A stretch of DNA of 64,000 nucleotides from RGIG4097 sp964637515 (GCA_964637515.1 CAZWUI010000005.1:1-64000); one strand, 5' to 3'; positions 43,599 to 52,893 are shown, counted from the stretch's first letter. The notes: a model not told the origin generated them from the sequence alone. Numbers and translations: made by a program.

Positions 43599-43618
43599 AA
43601 AGAAACTTTATGTCATAT

Positions 43619-43635
43619 ACGCGCAATCGGCGCGT
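43619..43635 (+). promoter_or_regulatory. Hairpin in the rpmE leader
   Basis: ACGCGC and GCGCGT pair around AATCG in the 5' leader of the L31 gene. An autoregulatory r-protein leader is possible but unproven; the hairpin is short. Confidence 0.35.
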
Positions 43636-43668
43636 GTGGGTGTAAAAATCAAAATTCGGAGAACAAAA

Positions 43669-43875
43669 ATGAAAGAAGGTATCCATCCCGAGTACCACAC
43701 CGTGAACGTCATCTGCGCTTGCGGTCACACATTCCAAACCGGCACCACCAAAAAGTGCGACGAACTCAGAGTAGAAATTTGCTCCAAATGCCATCCTTAC
43801 TTCACCGGCAAACAAAAGCTGGTTGACACCGGTGGCCGTGTGGACAAGTTCAAAAAGAGATACAATCTCGATTAG
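43669..43875 (+). CDS. rpmE: 50S ribosomal protein L31 (zinc-binding form)
   Basis: A 68-residue ribosomal protein beginning MKEGIHPEYHTVNVICACGH. The zinc cysteines are retained as CACG (with the first Cys at 16) and CSKC, so this is the zinc-containing C+ paralogue. The conserved HPYFTGKQKLVDTGGRVDKF segment closes the protein. GGAGAACAAAA precedes the ATG at 43669. It heads the rpmE, DUF1385-prmC, prfA cluster common in Firmicutes, although a terminator separates it from the next gene. Confidence 0.97.
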   Translation: MKEGIHPEYHTVNVICACGHTFQTGTTKKCDELRVEICSKCHPYFTGKQKLVDTGGRVDKFKKRYNLD

Positions 43876-43885
43876 TTTGGAATCG

Positions 43886-43927
43886 AAATGCAGTTGCCGT
43901 AGTCGGAACTGCATTTTTGCTTTTTTA
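43886..43927 (+). terminator. Terminator of rpmE
   Basis: AAATGCAGTT and AACTGCATTT pair perfectly around an 11-base loop, followed by TTGCTTTTTT. Confidence 0.85.
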
Positions 43928-43954
43928 GGGTAAAACGAGCGTTTCAGTGAGAAA

Positions 43955-45820
43955 ATGAGCAAGAAAAATAAGGCTGTCAAAAGAACTTCAATCGGCGGTC
44001 AAGCCGTCCTCGAAGGCGTTATGATGAAGGGCGCGACCGCTATCGCGACCGCAGTCCGCACCGAGTCGGGAGATATCACCGTCGAAAGCGTGCGCACCAA
44101 ATCCGCAAAGGACAAAAGCGCGTTTGCAAAACTTCCCTTCGTGAGAGGGGTGGTCAATCTCTGCACTCAACTCTACGAGGGTATGGGCATTTTGATGCGC
44201 TCCGCAGAGGTCTACGGCGATTTCGCAGAGCCGAGCGAGTTCGAGAAACAAGTCGCAAAAAAGTTCAAAATCAACCCCATGAATATTCTTATGGGTTTTT
44301 CGCTCATTCTCGGCATCGTGCTTGCGGTAGGTCTTTTCGTGGTGCTTCCCAACGTGGTCGCATCCGCTCTTTTCAAGATCGACGCACTTGCAAATTCGTC
44401 GTTGTCGAGCCTGTGGTATAGCCTCATTGAAAGTGCGGTTATGCTCGTCATTTTTACCTTGTACATAGTCCTCGTCAGTATCATGAAAGACATACGCAGA
44501 GTCTTCATGTATCACGGCGCGGAGCACAAAGTCATCAACTGTTACGAACACGGTCTCGACCTCACCGTCGAGAATGCAAAAAAAATGAGCCGTCAACACA
44601 GCCGTTGCGGGACGACGTTTATGTTCTTGGTCATCATGGTCAGCATAATCGTGTTTGCATTCGTCAACTGGGGACTCAGCGACTTGCCCGAAATCGGAGA
44701 GTGGTTCACTTCTCAAAGCAAGGGCGTACAGGGACTCGTCAGAGTGCCTATCAAACTTTTGTTTATCCCTGTCGTAGCGGGCATATCCTACGAGATATTG
44801 AAACTTCTTGCAAAATCCGACGCTCTTCCCGTGCGTATACTTCGCTCACCCGGTATGGCACTCCAACTCCTCACCACGCGCGAACCCGACGACAGTATGC
44901 TCGAAGTCAGTCTGACTGCGTTCAAGACGGTGCAGGCAATGGATGCGGATCCGTCCTATCCCACGAGAAAATTCGACATAAAAATGCCCGTTCCCGTTGC
45001 AAGAAAGAGAATTGCGGAAACCGCACCTACTGCGGACGAAAGCGATATTGATTGGATTTTGGTGGAAGTCACCGGCAAAAAACGCGGTGAAGTGCAAAAT
45101 CTGTCCCATATATCCGCCACCGAATACGAAAACGCTATGAAAATTGCGGAGAAGATGAAGGACGGCGCACCCTTGCAATACGCACTCGGCTACACCGAAT
45201 TTTACGGAATCAAAATCGTTGTCAATTCATCCGTGCTTATCCCCCGTCCCGAGACCGAAGAACTCGTCGAAAAGGCAATTGCGGTCGTCAAGGAAAAGAG
45301 CGAAAACGGAAAAGTCGGCGTGCTCGATTTGTGTACGGGGAGCGGTGCTATCGCAGTCGCTATCGCCAAAAATACGAACGCAAACGTCAGTGCTTGCGAC
45401 GTGAGCGTAGGCGCGGTGGACGTCGCTCTTGCAAACTCCGTGAATACCGGTGTCAGAGTGGACTTCTCAAACGGCGATATGTGGGGAGCGGTGGCGCACA
45501 AACGTTTCGACGTCATCGTGTCAAATCCTCCGTATATCCCGACGGACGACGTGTCGAAACTCGACGTCAAAGTGAAAGATTTTGAACCGACTCTCGCTCT
45601 CGACGGCGACAAGGACGGCTTGAAATTCTACCGCATTATTGCGGACGGACTCGACGAGCATCTCGAAGAAAACGGCGTGCTTTTGCTCGAATTCGGAATA
45701 GGCCAAACGGATAATATCAAAGAGATTTTCGCAGGTTACGACGTGGAAGTATTCAAGGATATGGAAGGACTCGACCGCATTGCAGTAGTCCGCAGAAAAT
45801 CCGCTCATCAAACTCTTTAA
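43955..45820 (+). CDS. prmC: DUF1385 membrane protein fused to PrmC methyltransferase
   Basis: A 621-residue two-part protein. Residues 1 to about 330 are a complete DUF1385 (YqhQ-like) membrane protein: IGGQAVLEGVMMKG, four hydrophobic helices, YHGAEHKVINCYEHG and RQHSRCGTTF. Residues about 345-621 are a complete PrmC, with the N-terminal helical domain, a LQYALGYTEFYGIKI segment, the SAM-binding VLDLCTGSGAIAVAIA, and the catalytic NPPY at about 523. PrmC methylates the GGQ glutamine of release factors. The substrate gene prfA follows directly. No frame break or start signal separates the halves, so the fusion is encoded; the methyltransferase would be tethered to the membrane. Confidence 0.9.
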   Translation: MSKKNKAVKRTSIGGQAVLEGVMMKGATAIATAVRTESGDITVESVRTKSAKDKSAFAKLPFVRGVVNLCTQLYEGMGILMRSAEVYGDFAEPSEFEKQVAKKFKINPMNILMGFSLILGIVLAVGLFVVLPNVVASALFKIDALANSSLSSLWYSLIESAVMLVIFTLYIVLVSIMKDIRRVFMYHGAEHKVINCYEHGLDLTVENAKKMSRQHSRCGTTFMFLVIMVSIIVFAFVNWGLSDLPEIGEWFTSQSKGVQGLVRVPIKLLFIPVVAGISYEILKLLAKSDALPVRILRSPGMALQLLTTREPDDSMLEVSLTAFKTVQAMDADPSYPTRKFDIKMPVPVARKRIAETAPTADESDIDWILVEVTGKKRGEVQNLSHISATEYENAMKIAEKMKDGAPLQYALGYTEFYGIKIVVNSSVLIPRPETEELVEKAIAVVKEKSENGKVGVLDLCTGSGAIAVAIAKNTNANVSACDVSVGAVDVALANSVNTGVRVDFSNGDMWGAVAHKRFDVIVSNPPYIPTDDVSKLDVKVKDFEPTLALDGDKDGLKFYRIIADGLDEHLEENGVLLLEFGIGQTDNIKEIFAGYDVEVFKDMEGLDRIAVVRRKSAHQTL

Positions 45821-45859
45821 CAAATACTTAAACTTAATCGTTTATCATCAAGGTGTAAT

Positions 45860-46948
45860 ATGAAAGTTTCAGAAGCAATGGTGGCAAAACTTGAGAAAAT
45901 CAAGGCGCGCTATCACGAAATAGGTGAACTCCTTTCAAAGAGCGAAGTCATCGCAGACCAAAATAAATTCCGCGAACTCGGCAAGGAACTTGCCGGGCTC
46001 ACTCCTATCGTGGAGTGCTACGACGCATATAGTGAACACAAAAAGCAATTCGACGACTGCGAAAGAGAACTCGCAGGTGAAACGGATGCGGAGATGAGAG
46101 AACTCATCAAGAGTGAGCTTGACGATCTCAGAACCGCTCTCGACGAGGACGGCAAAGCGTTGAAAATCGCAATGCTCCCCAAAGACCCCAACGAAGATAA
46201 CAACGTCATTATCGAAATACGCGGGGGCGCAGGCGGGGAAGAAGCGAGCCTTTTCGGCACCGAACTCATGCGCATGTATCGTCATTACGCCGACTTGAAT
46301 CGCTGGAAAGTGGAAGATATAAATATCAATATGACCGAACTCGGCGGAGTCAAAGAAGCGGTGTTTATGATCGCGGGCAAGGGTGCATACGGCAAACTTA
46401 AATTTGAAAGCGGAGTGCATCGCGTGCAAAGAGTGCCGGAAACGGAGTCGCAAGGTAGAATCCATACGTCTACGGTGACTGTAGCGGTCCTGCCCGAAGC
46501 GGAGGACGTGGAAGTCGAAATCAAGGAAAGCGATCTCAAAATAGATACGTATAGAAGCTCGGGTGCGGGCGGACAACACGTTAATAAAACGGAATCCGCA
46601 ATCCGTATGACGCATATTCCGACGGGTATCGTCGTCGAATGTCAGGACGAGCGCAGTCAGATCAAAAACAGAGAAAAAGCGATGAAAGTCATGAAGTCGC
46701 GTTTGTACGATTTCTTCCAGTCGCAAGCGGATAAGGAGTATGCAGAAACCCGTCGTGCGCAGGTAGGCACCGGGGACAGAAGCGAAAGAATCCGCACGTA
46801 TAACTTCCCTCAGGGGAGAGTTACCGATCACAGAATAGGTTTCACGCTCTATTCTCTCGACAAGTTTATGTTGGGGGATATGGACGAGATGATTTCCGCG
46901 CTTCAAATCGCGGTGCAGAACAAACTGCTTGAAAATATCGAAGAGTAA
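45860..46948 (+). CDS. prfA: Peptide chain release factor 1
   Basis: A 362-residue class I release factor reading UAA and UAG. The GGQ motif is in SSGAGGQHVNKTESAIRMTH, and the codon-recognition tripeptide is in RVPETESQGRIH (PET, an accepted Firmicutes variant of PxT). The stop-codon domain and the C-terminal TYNFPQGRVTDHRI segment are complete. AAGGTGTAAT precedes the start. It lies 39 bases after the prmC fusion, whose product should methylate its GGQ glutamine. Confidence 0.97.
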   Translation: MKVSEAMVAKLEKIKARYHEIGELLSKSEVIADQNKFRELGKELAGLTPIVECYDAYSEHKKQFDDCERELAGETDAEMRELIKSELDDLRTALDEDGKALKIAMLPKDPNEDNNVIIEIRGGAGGEEASLFGTELMRMYRHYADLNRWKVEDININMTELGGVKEAVFMIAGKGAYGKLKFESGVHRVQRVPETESQGRIHTSTVTVAVLPEAEDVEVEIKESDLKIDTYRSSGAGGQHVNKTESAIRMTHIPTGIVVECQDERSQIKNREKAMKVMKSRLYDFFQSQADKEYAETRRAQVGTGDRSERIRTYNFPQGRVTDHRIGFTLYSLDKFMLGDMDEMISALQIAVQNKLLENIEE

Positions 46949-46960
46949 GGAGGGCAGGCT

Positions 46961-48385
46961 ATGATAGTTAAGTACAACAAGACGCACCACGTCATCGAGG
47001 AACACGCATATAAGCCGAATTTGCAGGACGTCGCAAACCCTAATTTGCACAGAAAGGTTTTCTCTTTCGGCGAAGTTCCGAAGACTACCTTCAATATGCG
47101 CCACGTTCCTATGGAGTGTCCGAAGGATATTTATATCACGGACACCACCTTCCGCGACGGACAACAATCCTGCGAACCTTTTGCGGTCAAGGATATAGTC
47201 AATCTCTATAAACTGCTCCACAAAATGAGCGGTCCGAACGGAATTATCAGACAAAGCGAATTTTTCCTTTACAGCGAAAACGACAAGAAAGCAGTGGAAA
47301 AATGTCTTGATCTCGGCTATGAATTTCCGCAAATAACTTCTTGGATAAGAGCGAACGAAAAAGACTTTGAACTCGTCAAACAATTCGGCATAAAGGAAAC
47401 GGGCGTTCTCGTCAGTTGCTCGGACTACCACATTTTTAAGAAGATGAATATGACGCGTGCGCAGGCGATGGATAAATATCTTTCCATAGTCAAAATGGCA
47501 CTCGAAAGAGGAATAGTCCCACGTTGTCACTTCGAGGATATCACGAGAGCGGACTACTTCGGATTCGTCGTGCCTTTCGCAATCGAATTGATGAAACTCA
47601 GCGAAGAAAGCGGTATTCCTATTAAAATTCGCGCGTGCGATACGATGGGTTACGGCGTGTCCTATCCCGGCACCGCACTTCCCCGAAGCGTACAGGGTAT
47701 CATCTACGGTTTCCGCTACTACGCAGAATTTCCGTCCGAACGACTTGAATGGCACGGTCATAACGACTTTTATAAGGCGGTCACCAACTCCGCTACGGCG
47801 TGGCTTCACGGTTGCGGCTCGGTCAATACGACTCTTCTCGGAATAGGGGAAAGAACGGGAAATACTCCGCTTGAAGCAATGGCGATAGAGTATACGTCTT
47901 TGCGTGGTAACAGCGGCGGTATGGACCTTTCCGTCATCACCGAAATTGCGGACTACTTCGAGCATGAAATGGGCATTTCTATTCCCGAAAGAACTCCTTT
48001 CGTCGGCAGAAACTTCAACGTCACCAAGGCGGGTATTCACGCAGACGGTATGCTCAAGGACCAAGAAATCTACAATATATTCGACACCGAAAAAATTCTC
48101 AACCGTTCACCGCGCGTCATCATCGACCGTTTCAGCGGACTTGCGGGACTTGCATTCTGGATCAACAGTTACTACTCTCTGCCCGAAGGCGTAAAAGTCA
48201 CCAAACAGGATCCGCTCGTCGCAATCATGAAGGACTACGTGGACTCCCTTTACAATAAGGGCAGAACGGCAAGTATGTCGGATATCGAACTCGATAAATT
48301 CATCAAACGAGTGGATAGCACGAGATATGCGGAATTTGTCGCATACGAGAACGATTACCACTCAAATTTCGACGAAAACGACTAA
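46961..48385 (+). CDS. Re-citrate synthase-like DRE-TIM metallolyase
   Basis: A 474-residue enzyme of the isopropylmalate/homocitrate synthase superfamily. The acetyl-CoA Claisen condensation motif is ITDTTFRDGQQS at about residue 58, and the metal ligands are in LEWHGHNDFYKA. NLHRKVFSFGEVPKTTF before the barrel and GPNGIIRQSEFFLYS match the clostridial group that contains Re-citrate synthase. No C-terminal LeuA regulatory domain is seen. Re-citrate synthase makes citrate from acetyl-CoA and oxaloacetate in anaerobes lacking the usual enzyme; homocitrate synthase remains possible. AAGGAGGGC precedes the ATG, 12 bases after prfA. Confidence 0.8.
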   Translation: MIVKYNKTHHVIEEHAYKPNLQDVANPNLHRKVFSFGEVPKTTFNMRHVPMECPKDIYITDTTFRDGQQSCEPFAVKDIVNLYKLLHKMSGPNGIIRQSEFFLYSENDKKAVEKCLDLGYEFPQITSWIRANEKDFELVKQFGIKETGVLVSCSDYHIFKKMNMTRAQAMDKYLSIVKMALERGIVPRCHFEDITRADYFGFVVPFAIELMKLSEESGIPIKIRACDTMGYGVSYPGTALPRSVQGIIYGFRYYAEFPSERLEWHGHNDFYKAVTNSATAWLHGCGSVNTTLLGIGERTGNTPLEAMAIEYTSLRGNSGGMDLSVITEIADYFEHEMGISIPERTPFVGRNFNVTKAGIHADGMLKDQEIYNIFDTEKILNRSPRVIIDRFSGLAGLAFWINSYYSLPEGVKVTKQDPLVAIMKDYVDSLYNKGRTASMSDIELDKFIKRVDSTRYAEFVAYENDYHSNFDEND

Positions 48386-48407
48386 AATAAAATTAGGACT
48401 TGTATTT

Positions 48408-48435
48408 CGGTTATATTTTTTATAAAATATAATCG
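48408..48435. promoter_or_regulatory. Inverted repeat before the small P-loop protein gene
   Basis: CGGTTATATTTT (48408-48419) and AAAATATAATCG (48424-48435) pair with one G/T around TTAT. The right arm ends at the GGAGGTG ribosome-binding site. It could be an operator, an RNA hairpin or a weak terminator. Confidence 0.4.
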
Positions 48436-48445
48436 GAGGTGTAAA

Positions 48446-48877
48446 ATGATACAACTTATTACCGGAGCAAAAGGAAGCGGAAAAACAAAGAAAATCATCG
48501 ATATGGCAAACGATAACGTCGACGTCGCAAAAGGCGATATCGTATTCGTCACCGATACGGATAGATATATGTATTCGATCCGCTATCAAGTGAGAGTCAT
48601 AAATACCGCAGTGCTAAAATACGACAACGAGTCCAACGTCCGTGAAGACGCCCTCATCGGTTTCATCAAAGGCATTCTCGCAGGCAATCACGACATCGAA
48701 AGTTTCTATATCGACGGCGCACACCGTATGCTCGGCAGAACCGTTCAGGAAATGGAGGACTTCTTCACGGATATATACAAGGTCGCGAAGGAAACCGAAA
48801 CGACTTTCTACTTGACCGTCAGCGAAAACGAGGAGAATTTCCCCGATTTCCTAAAAAAATATCAGGATAACAAATGA
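48446..48877 (+). CDS. Small P-loop ATP-binding protein
   Basis: A 143-residue conserved protein with a Walker A loop at the very N-terminus (TGAKGSGKTKK, residues 6-16) and a Walker-B-like strand ending in an acidic residue (IESFYIDGAH). Similar small proteins in Firmicutes are annotated only as ATP-binding proteins. I do not know its function. A strong GGAGGTG site precedes the ATG. The last four bases overlap the threonine synthase start (ATGA), so the two are translated together. Confidence 0.72.
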   Translation: MIQLITGAKGSGKTKKIIDMANDNVDVAKGDIVFVTDTDRYMYSIRYQVRVINTAVLKYDNESNVREDALIGFIKGILAGNHDIESFYIDGAHRMLGRTVQEMEDFFTDIYKVAKETETTFYLTVSENEENFPDFLKKYQDNK

Positions 48878-50349
48878 ATTATATCAGCACAAGAAACGCT
48901 TCGCGAGTCTACTCCGCAAGCGAAGCAATAGTCAAAGGGATTTCCGATGACGGCGGACTTATCGTTCCGTCGTCTTTTCCCGCTATTGACAAGGATTTCA
49001 TAGAGAATTTCGGCACTCTCGATTACCCCGAAAGAGTGGCGACCGTCCTGCATTCCTATATGGACGAGTTTTCGTATGACGAACTTCTCTCGTATGCGAA
49101 AAAGGCGTATTCGCGCTTTGACGGCGATCCTTGTCCCGTCACCAAAATCGAAGACGGACTTTTCGTGCTCGAACTATGGCACGGACCGACTTTCGCATTC
49201 AAGGATATGGCGCTCACCCTTCTTCCTTACCTTCTCACCGCAAGCAAGCGTAAACTTGGACGAGAGGACAAGACGCTCATTCTCGTTGCGACGAGCGGGG
49301 ATACGGGCAAAGCCGCACTCGAAGGTTTCAAGGACGTGGACGGCACCGAAATCATAGTCTTTTTCCCGAGCCAAGGAGTCAGCAAAATGCAAAAGTTGCA
49401 AATGCTCACTCAAGAAGGGAAAAACGTGCATGTCGTCGCAATCAAAGGCAATTTCGATGATGCACAAACCGCAGTCAAAGAGATTTTCAACGACAATGAA
49501 ACAAATGAGCGCCTTGAAAAAATCGGCGTGACTATGTCGTCTGCAAACTCAATCAACTGGGGACGACTCGTTCCTCAAATCGTCTACTATATCTCCGCAT
49601 ACGCAGACCTTGTAGCAAGCGGAGAAATCGAAAACGGAGATAAGGTCAACTTCTGCGTGCCGACCGGAAATTTCGGTAATATCCTTGCGGGTTACTATGC
49701 GTACAGAATGGGACTTCCCGTAAATAAACTCATCGTCGCAAGCAACGAAAACAACGTATTGACCGAATTTTTCGGCACGGGCGTATATAGCCTTGATAGA
49801 AAATTCTATAAGACCTCGTCGCCGTCTATGGATATTCTCGTGTCGTCTAACCTTGAGCGTTTCATATTCGAACTCACGGGTAGGGATGATGAGAAAGTGT
49901 CAAAACTCTATTCCGCTTTGAAAAAGGACGGCAAGTTTGAGATTGATTTGTCCTTGATCAAGAGCAGTATCTTTGAAGCAGGGTGGGCGGACGAAGACGA
50001 CACAAAAGACGCAATCCGTAATTTCTTCGACCTTGACGATTGCATTCTCGACACTCACACCGCAGTGGCGGCAAGCGTGTATACCGACTATCAGGGAGAG
50101 ACCGAAGACGATACCCCCGCAGTCATCGTGTCTACGGCAAGCCCCTATAAATTCGCAGTAGACGTTTATAATGCAGTCGCAGACGGCAAGGAACAAGACG
50201 TTGACAAGGCGGTTGAAAAACTTCAATTCGCTTCCGGACTCGAATGCCCCGCTGGATTGTTGAGTCTTAAAAACAAGAAAATACTTCACGACAAAGTCAT
50301 AGAAAAAGGAAACACAAAACAAACCGTCCTTGAAATTATGAATGCGTGA
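48874..50349 (+). CDS. thrC: Threonine synthase
   Basis: A 491-residue PLP enzyme of the long, yeast/E. coli-like threonine synthase class, converting O-phosphohomoserine to threonine. The N-terminal YISTRNASRVYSASEAIVKG and DDGGLIVP are typical. The PLP lysine is in TFAFKDMAL at about residue 110, and the phosphate-binding ATSGDTGKAALEGF and FCVPTGNFGN segments are complete. It overlaps the preceding P-loop gene by four bases. No other threonine biosynthesis gene is in the window. Confidence 0.95.
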   Translation: MNYISTRNASRVYSASEAIVKGISDDGGLIVPSSFPAIDKDFIENFGTLDYPERVATVLHSYMDEFSYDELLSYAKKAYSRFDGDPCPVTKIEDGLFVLELWHGPTFAFKDMALTLLPYLLTASKRKLGREDKTLILVATSGDTGKAALEGFKDVDGTEIIVFFPSQGVSKMQKLQMLTQEGKNVHVVAIKGNFDDAQTAVKEIFNDNETNERLEKIGVTMSSANSINWGRLVPQIVYYISAYADLVASGEIENGDKVNFCVPTGNFGNILAGYYAYRMGLPVNKLIVASNENNVLTEFFGTGVYSLDRKFYKTSSPSMDILVSSNLERFIFELTGRDDEKVSKLYSALKKDGKFEIDLSLIKSSIFEAGWADEDDTKDAIRNFFDLDDCILDTHTAVAASVYTDYQGETEDDTPAVIVSTASPYKFAVDVYNAVADGKEQDVDKAVEKLQFASGLECPAGLLSLKNKKILHDKVIEKGNTKQTVLEIMNA

Positions 50350-50372
50350 ATGTGCATAAACAGGAGTTTATC

Positions 50373-51395
50373 ATGGAAAATAACAACGATAAAAACTCGA
50401 TTGTGAAACAAAAAACAGTTTACAGTGCGTTGAAACCGACGGGCGATTTGCAACTCGGCAACTATATTGGCGCACTCAGAAATATGGTCAAAATGCAAGA
50501 CGAATACAAGTGCGTCTATATGGTCGCAGACTTGCACAGCATAACCGTTGACGTCGTTCCCGCAGAACTTCGTCGTCGCACCTATGAGTTTATGGCACTC
50601 TTCCTTGCAATCGGTCTCGATCCTGAAAAGAGTATCATCGCAGTGCAGTCGCACGTCCCCGAGCACGCACAACTTGCTTGGGTTATGAACTGCTACACCC
50701 AATTCGGCGAAGCAAGCAGAATGACTCAATTCAAGGACAAGAGCAAGAAAAATCCGGACAACGTCAACGTCGGACTTTTCTCTTATCCCACGCTTATGGC
50801 GGCAGATATTCTCTTGTATCAGACCGACTACGTGCCTATCGGCAAGGATCAACAACAACATCTCGAACTCACGAGAGATATTGCGGGAAGATTCAATTCC
50901 AAATTCTCACCGACCTTCACCATTCCCGAAGGCATCTATCCGAAGACGGGTGCGAAGATTTATAACCTTCTCGACCCGACCACCAAAATGGGAAAAACGG
51001 ACGACAATACCGCAGGCGTAGTTTTCTTGCTCGACGACCCCGATACGATTATGCGTAAATTCAAACGTGCGGTAACCGACTGCGGAAACGAAATCGTCTA
51101 TAGGGAAGACAAACCCGGTATCAGCAACTTGCTCACAATCTATTCCGTGTTCAAAAACGTGTCTATCGAAGATGCGGAAAAGGAATTTGCGGGTTCGAGT
51201 TACGCGGATTTCAAGTTGAAAGTCGGCGAAACCGTCGTCGAATATCTCCGCCCCATTCAAGAGAAGTACAAATACTATATGGAGCACAAGGAAGTGCTTG
51301 CGGAAATCATGAAAAAAGGCGCGGAAGAGGCAAGTCGTATTGCTCGCAGGACTCTTTCCAAAGTCTACAAGAAAGTCGGCTTTGCGCAAGTGTGA
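50373..51395 (+). CDS. trpS: Tryptophanyl-tRNA synthetase
   Basis: A 340-residue class I synthetase charging tRNA-Trp. The start at 50373 follows CAGGAG. The HIGH-equivalent is PTGDLQLGNYIGAL (QLGN rather than HLGN) and the KMSKS-equivalent is KMGKT, a conservative change. TrpRS-specific segments such as QSHVPEHAQLAWVMNCYTQ, LMAADILLYQTDYVPIGKDQ and DKPGISNLLTIYSVF are all intact, so it is expected to be functional. It runs almost directly into the DUF5685 gene, one base after its stop. Confidence 0.96.
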   Translation: MENNNDKNSIVKQKTVYSALKPTGDLQLGNYIGALRNMVKMQDEYKCVYMVADLHSITVDVVPAELRRRTYEFMALFLAIGLDPEKSIIAVQSHVPEHAQLAWVMNCYTQFGEASRMTQFKDKSKKNPDNVNVGLFSYPTLMAADILLYQTDYVPIGKDQQQHLELTRDIAGRFNSKFSPTFTIPEGIYPKTGAKIYNLLDPTTKMGKTDDNTAGVVFLLDDPDTIMRKFKRAVTDCGNEIVYREDKPGISNLLTIYSVFKNVSIEDAEKEFAGSSYADFKLKVGETVVEYLRPIQEKYKYYMEHKEVLAEIMKKGAEEASRIARRTLSKVYKKVGFAQV

Positions 51396-51396
51396 T

Positions 51397-52257
51397 ATGT
51401 TTGGATATATAATTCCCGACAAGAATAATATGTATATTAAGGACTTCAACGTCTTTCAGGGGTTCTATTGCGGACTTTGCAAAACCCTTGCAAAAACGGG
51501 CGGTCCGTTGACTCGTCTTTGTACGAACTACGACACCACTTTTTATAATGCGTTTCTGCATGCGGTAACCGACACCCCCGTGACTGCGGAAGGGAAGTTT
51601 TGTGCCTTGAACGGCAAGAAAAAACCCGTCATCGCACCCGATGAATTGTCTATGAAAGTGGCAGACGTATCCGTGCTTCTCGTCTACTACAACCTTGCGG
51701 ACGATGTGGCGGACGGAAAGAAAATCCGTGCGATTGCGAAGTGGAGATTATATCTCCGAAAACGTGCCGCGGCAAGACGTTTGCCCGACGTTGACAAACT
51801 GATGAAAAGGGAGTTTTCTCGACTCGCAAAACTCGAAAAAGAGAACAGTGCGAATATCGACGAAGTGGCGGATTGCACCGCAGTGCTTATGCGCGATATG
51901 ACGAGGTTCCTTGTGAAAACGGACGACGATATCGACTTGTTCACCTACAACATGGGCAGGCTCATATACCTTATGGACGCAGTGGACGACGTCGAAGAAG
52001 ATAGCAAGAAAGGCACTTATAACGTCGTCGTGAACAACTACGGCAAATGCACAGAAAAGGCAGTTTATTTCAAAGAAAACGCAGATGAACTTGCGTTTCT
52101 GCTCAAATCCGCATATAACCGTATCGTTGAAAGTTACAACAAAATGAACGTCGTCGTGGCGGAAGGAGTCATCTCAAACACCGTCTACCTCGGCATTGAT
52201 ATGCAAATTAAAAGACTACTCAAAGGAGAAGATAAATGCCACAAGATCCGTATGTAA
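51397..52257 (+). CDS. DUF5685 family protein
   Basis: A 286-residue protein beginning MFGYIIPDKNNMYIKDFNVF, with the paired cysteines YCGLCKTL that mark DUF5685, and a later helical core (LVYYNLADDVADGKKIRA, MGRLIYLMDAVDDVEEDSKK). The acidic D-D motifs in helices resemble those of all-alpha prenyl-synthase-like folds, but I would not assign an activity. I start at 51397, which places the gene one base after trpS. The gene overlaps the next by 22 bases, so the pair is likely coupled. Confidence 0.8.
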   Translation: MFGYIIPDKNNMYIKDFNVFQGFYCGLCKTLAKTGGPLTRLCTNYDTTFYNAFLHAVTDTPVTAEGKFCALNGKKKPVIAPDELSMKVADVSVLLVYYNLADDVADGKKIRAIAKWRLYLRKRAAARRLPDVDKLMKREFSRLAKLEKENSANIDEVADCTAVLMRDMTRFLVKTDDDIDLFTYNMGRLIYLMDAVDDVEEDSKKGTYNVVVNNYGKCTEKAVYFKENADELAFLLKSAYNRIVESYNKMNVVVAEGVISNTVYLGIDMQIKRLLKGEDKCHKIRM

Positions 52258-52877
52258 TTTTAGGACTCGGTCGCGGTGCGTCCCAAGCGGAAATCCTCGA
52301 AGCGTACAAAACCAAACGCAGTTTCTATTCCGCTCACGTTTTCGACGAGGGTGAGGCAGGCGCAACCGCCGCAAGAAAACTCGAAGAGCTTGACCAAGCG
52401 TATCAACAGGCTATGGAAATGTCCCACGAATCTGCCACCGTCAGCGGTGACGAAGAGTATTCGGGCGGATATTCCGACGTCAAAACTTTGATCAAAAATA
52501 AAAAGTTCGACGAGGCGCAACGTCGTCTTGACGATATGTCTATCCGCGACGGCGAATGGCACTACTATCAAGCCATAATCTTCTATGAGAAAAGTTGGCT
52601 CAACGAGAGCAAACGTCAACTCGAAATGGCGCTCGCAGAAGACCCCGATAACGATAAATATAAAAGGGCGCTCGACAATTTGAAACGCAAAATCGACGGC
52701 ACGAATGCCTTCCAAAAAGAAAAGAGCGGTACGAATTACTACAACAATTCTGCGCCTCAAAAGTCGTACTCCCAAAACGCTGACGTTGCAGACGGAATTT
52801 GCACCGCTTGCCAAGCACTTTGGTGCGCGGACTGCTGCTGCGAATGTATGGGCGGCGACCTTATACGTTGTTGTTAG
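52236..52877 (+). CDS. Degenerate J-domain protein with Cys-rich tail
   Basis: A 213-residue protein starting DPYVILGLGRGASQAEILEAYKTKRS, a J-domain helix I-II pattern. The HPD tripeptide that activates Hsp70 is replaced (RSFYSAHVFDEG), so it is unlikely to be a standard DnaK co-chaperone. A TPR-like helical part follows (YYQAIIFYEKSWLNESKRQL, ALAEDPDN). The last 25 residues hold nine cysteines (CTAC, CADCCCECMGG, CC), suggestive of metal binding or lipid modification. AAAGGAGAAG precedes the ATG inside the end of the DUF5685 gene. Its function is unknown; the overlap implies a joint role with DUF5685. Confidence 0.75.
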   Translation: MPQDPYVILGLGRGASQAEILEAYKTKRSFYSAHVFDEGEAGATAARKLEELDQAYQQAMEMSHESATVSGDEEYSGGYSDVKTLIKNKKFDEAQRRLDDMSIRDGEWHYYQAIIFYEKSWLNESKRQLEMALAEDPDNDKYKRALDNLKRKIDGTNAFQKEKSGTNYYNNSAPQKSYSQNADVADGICTACQALWCADCCCECMGGDLIRCC

Positions 52878-52893
52878 GCACACGCCGTTTTTA

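Noticed and set aside
43955..45820. DUF1385 and PrmC as two genes with a missed stop
   Set aside because: There is no stop between them, and no ribosome-binding site with a start codon near the domain border around residue 340.
45935..48064. A 709-codon minus-strand frame across prfA and the citrate-synthase-like gene
   Set aside because: It runs antisense over two well-identified genes and their intergenic gap, without any protein-family signature.
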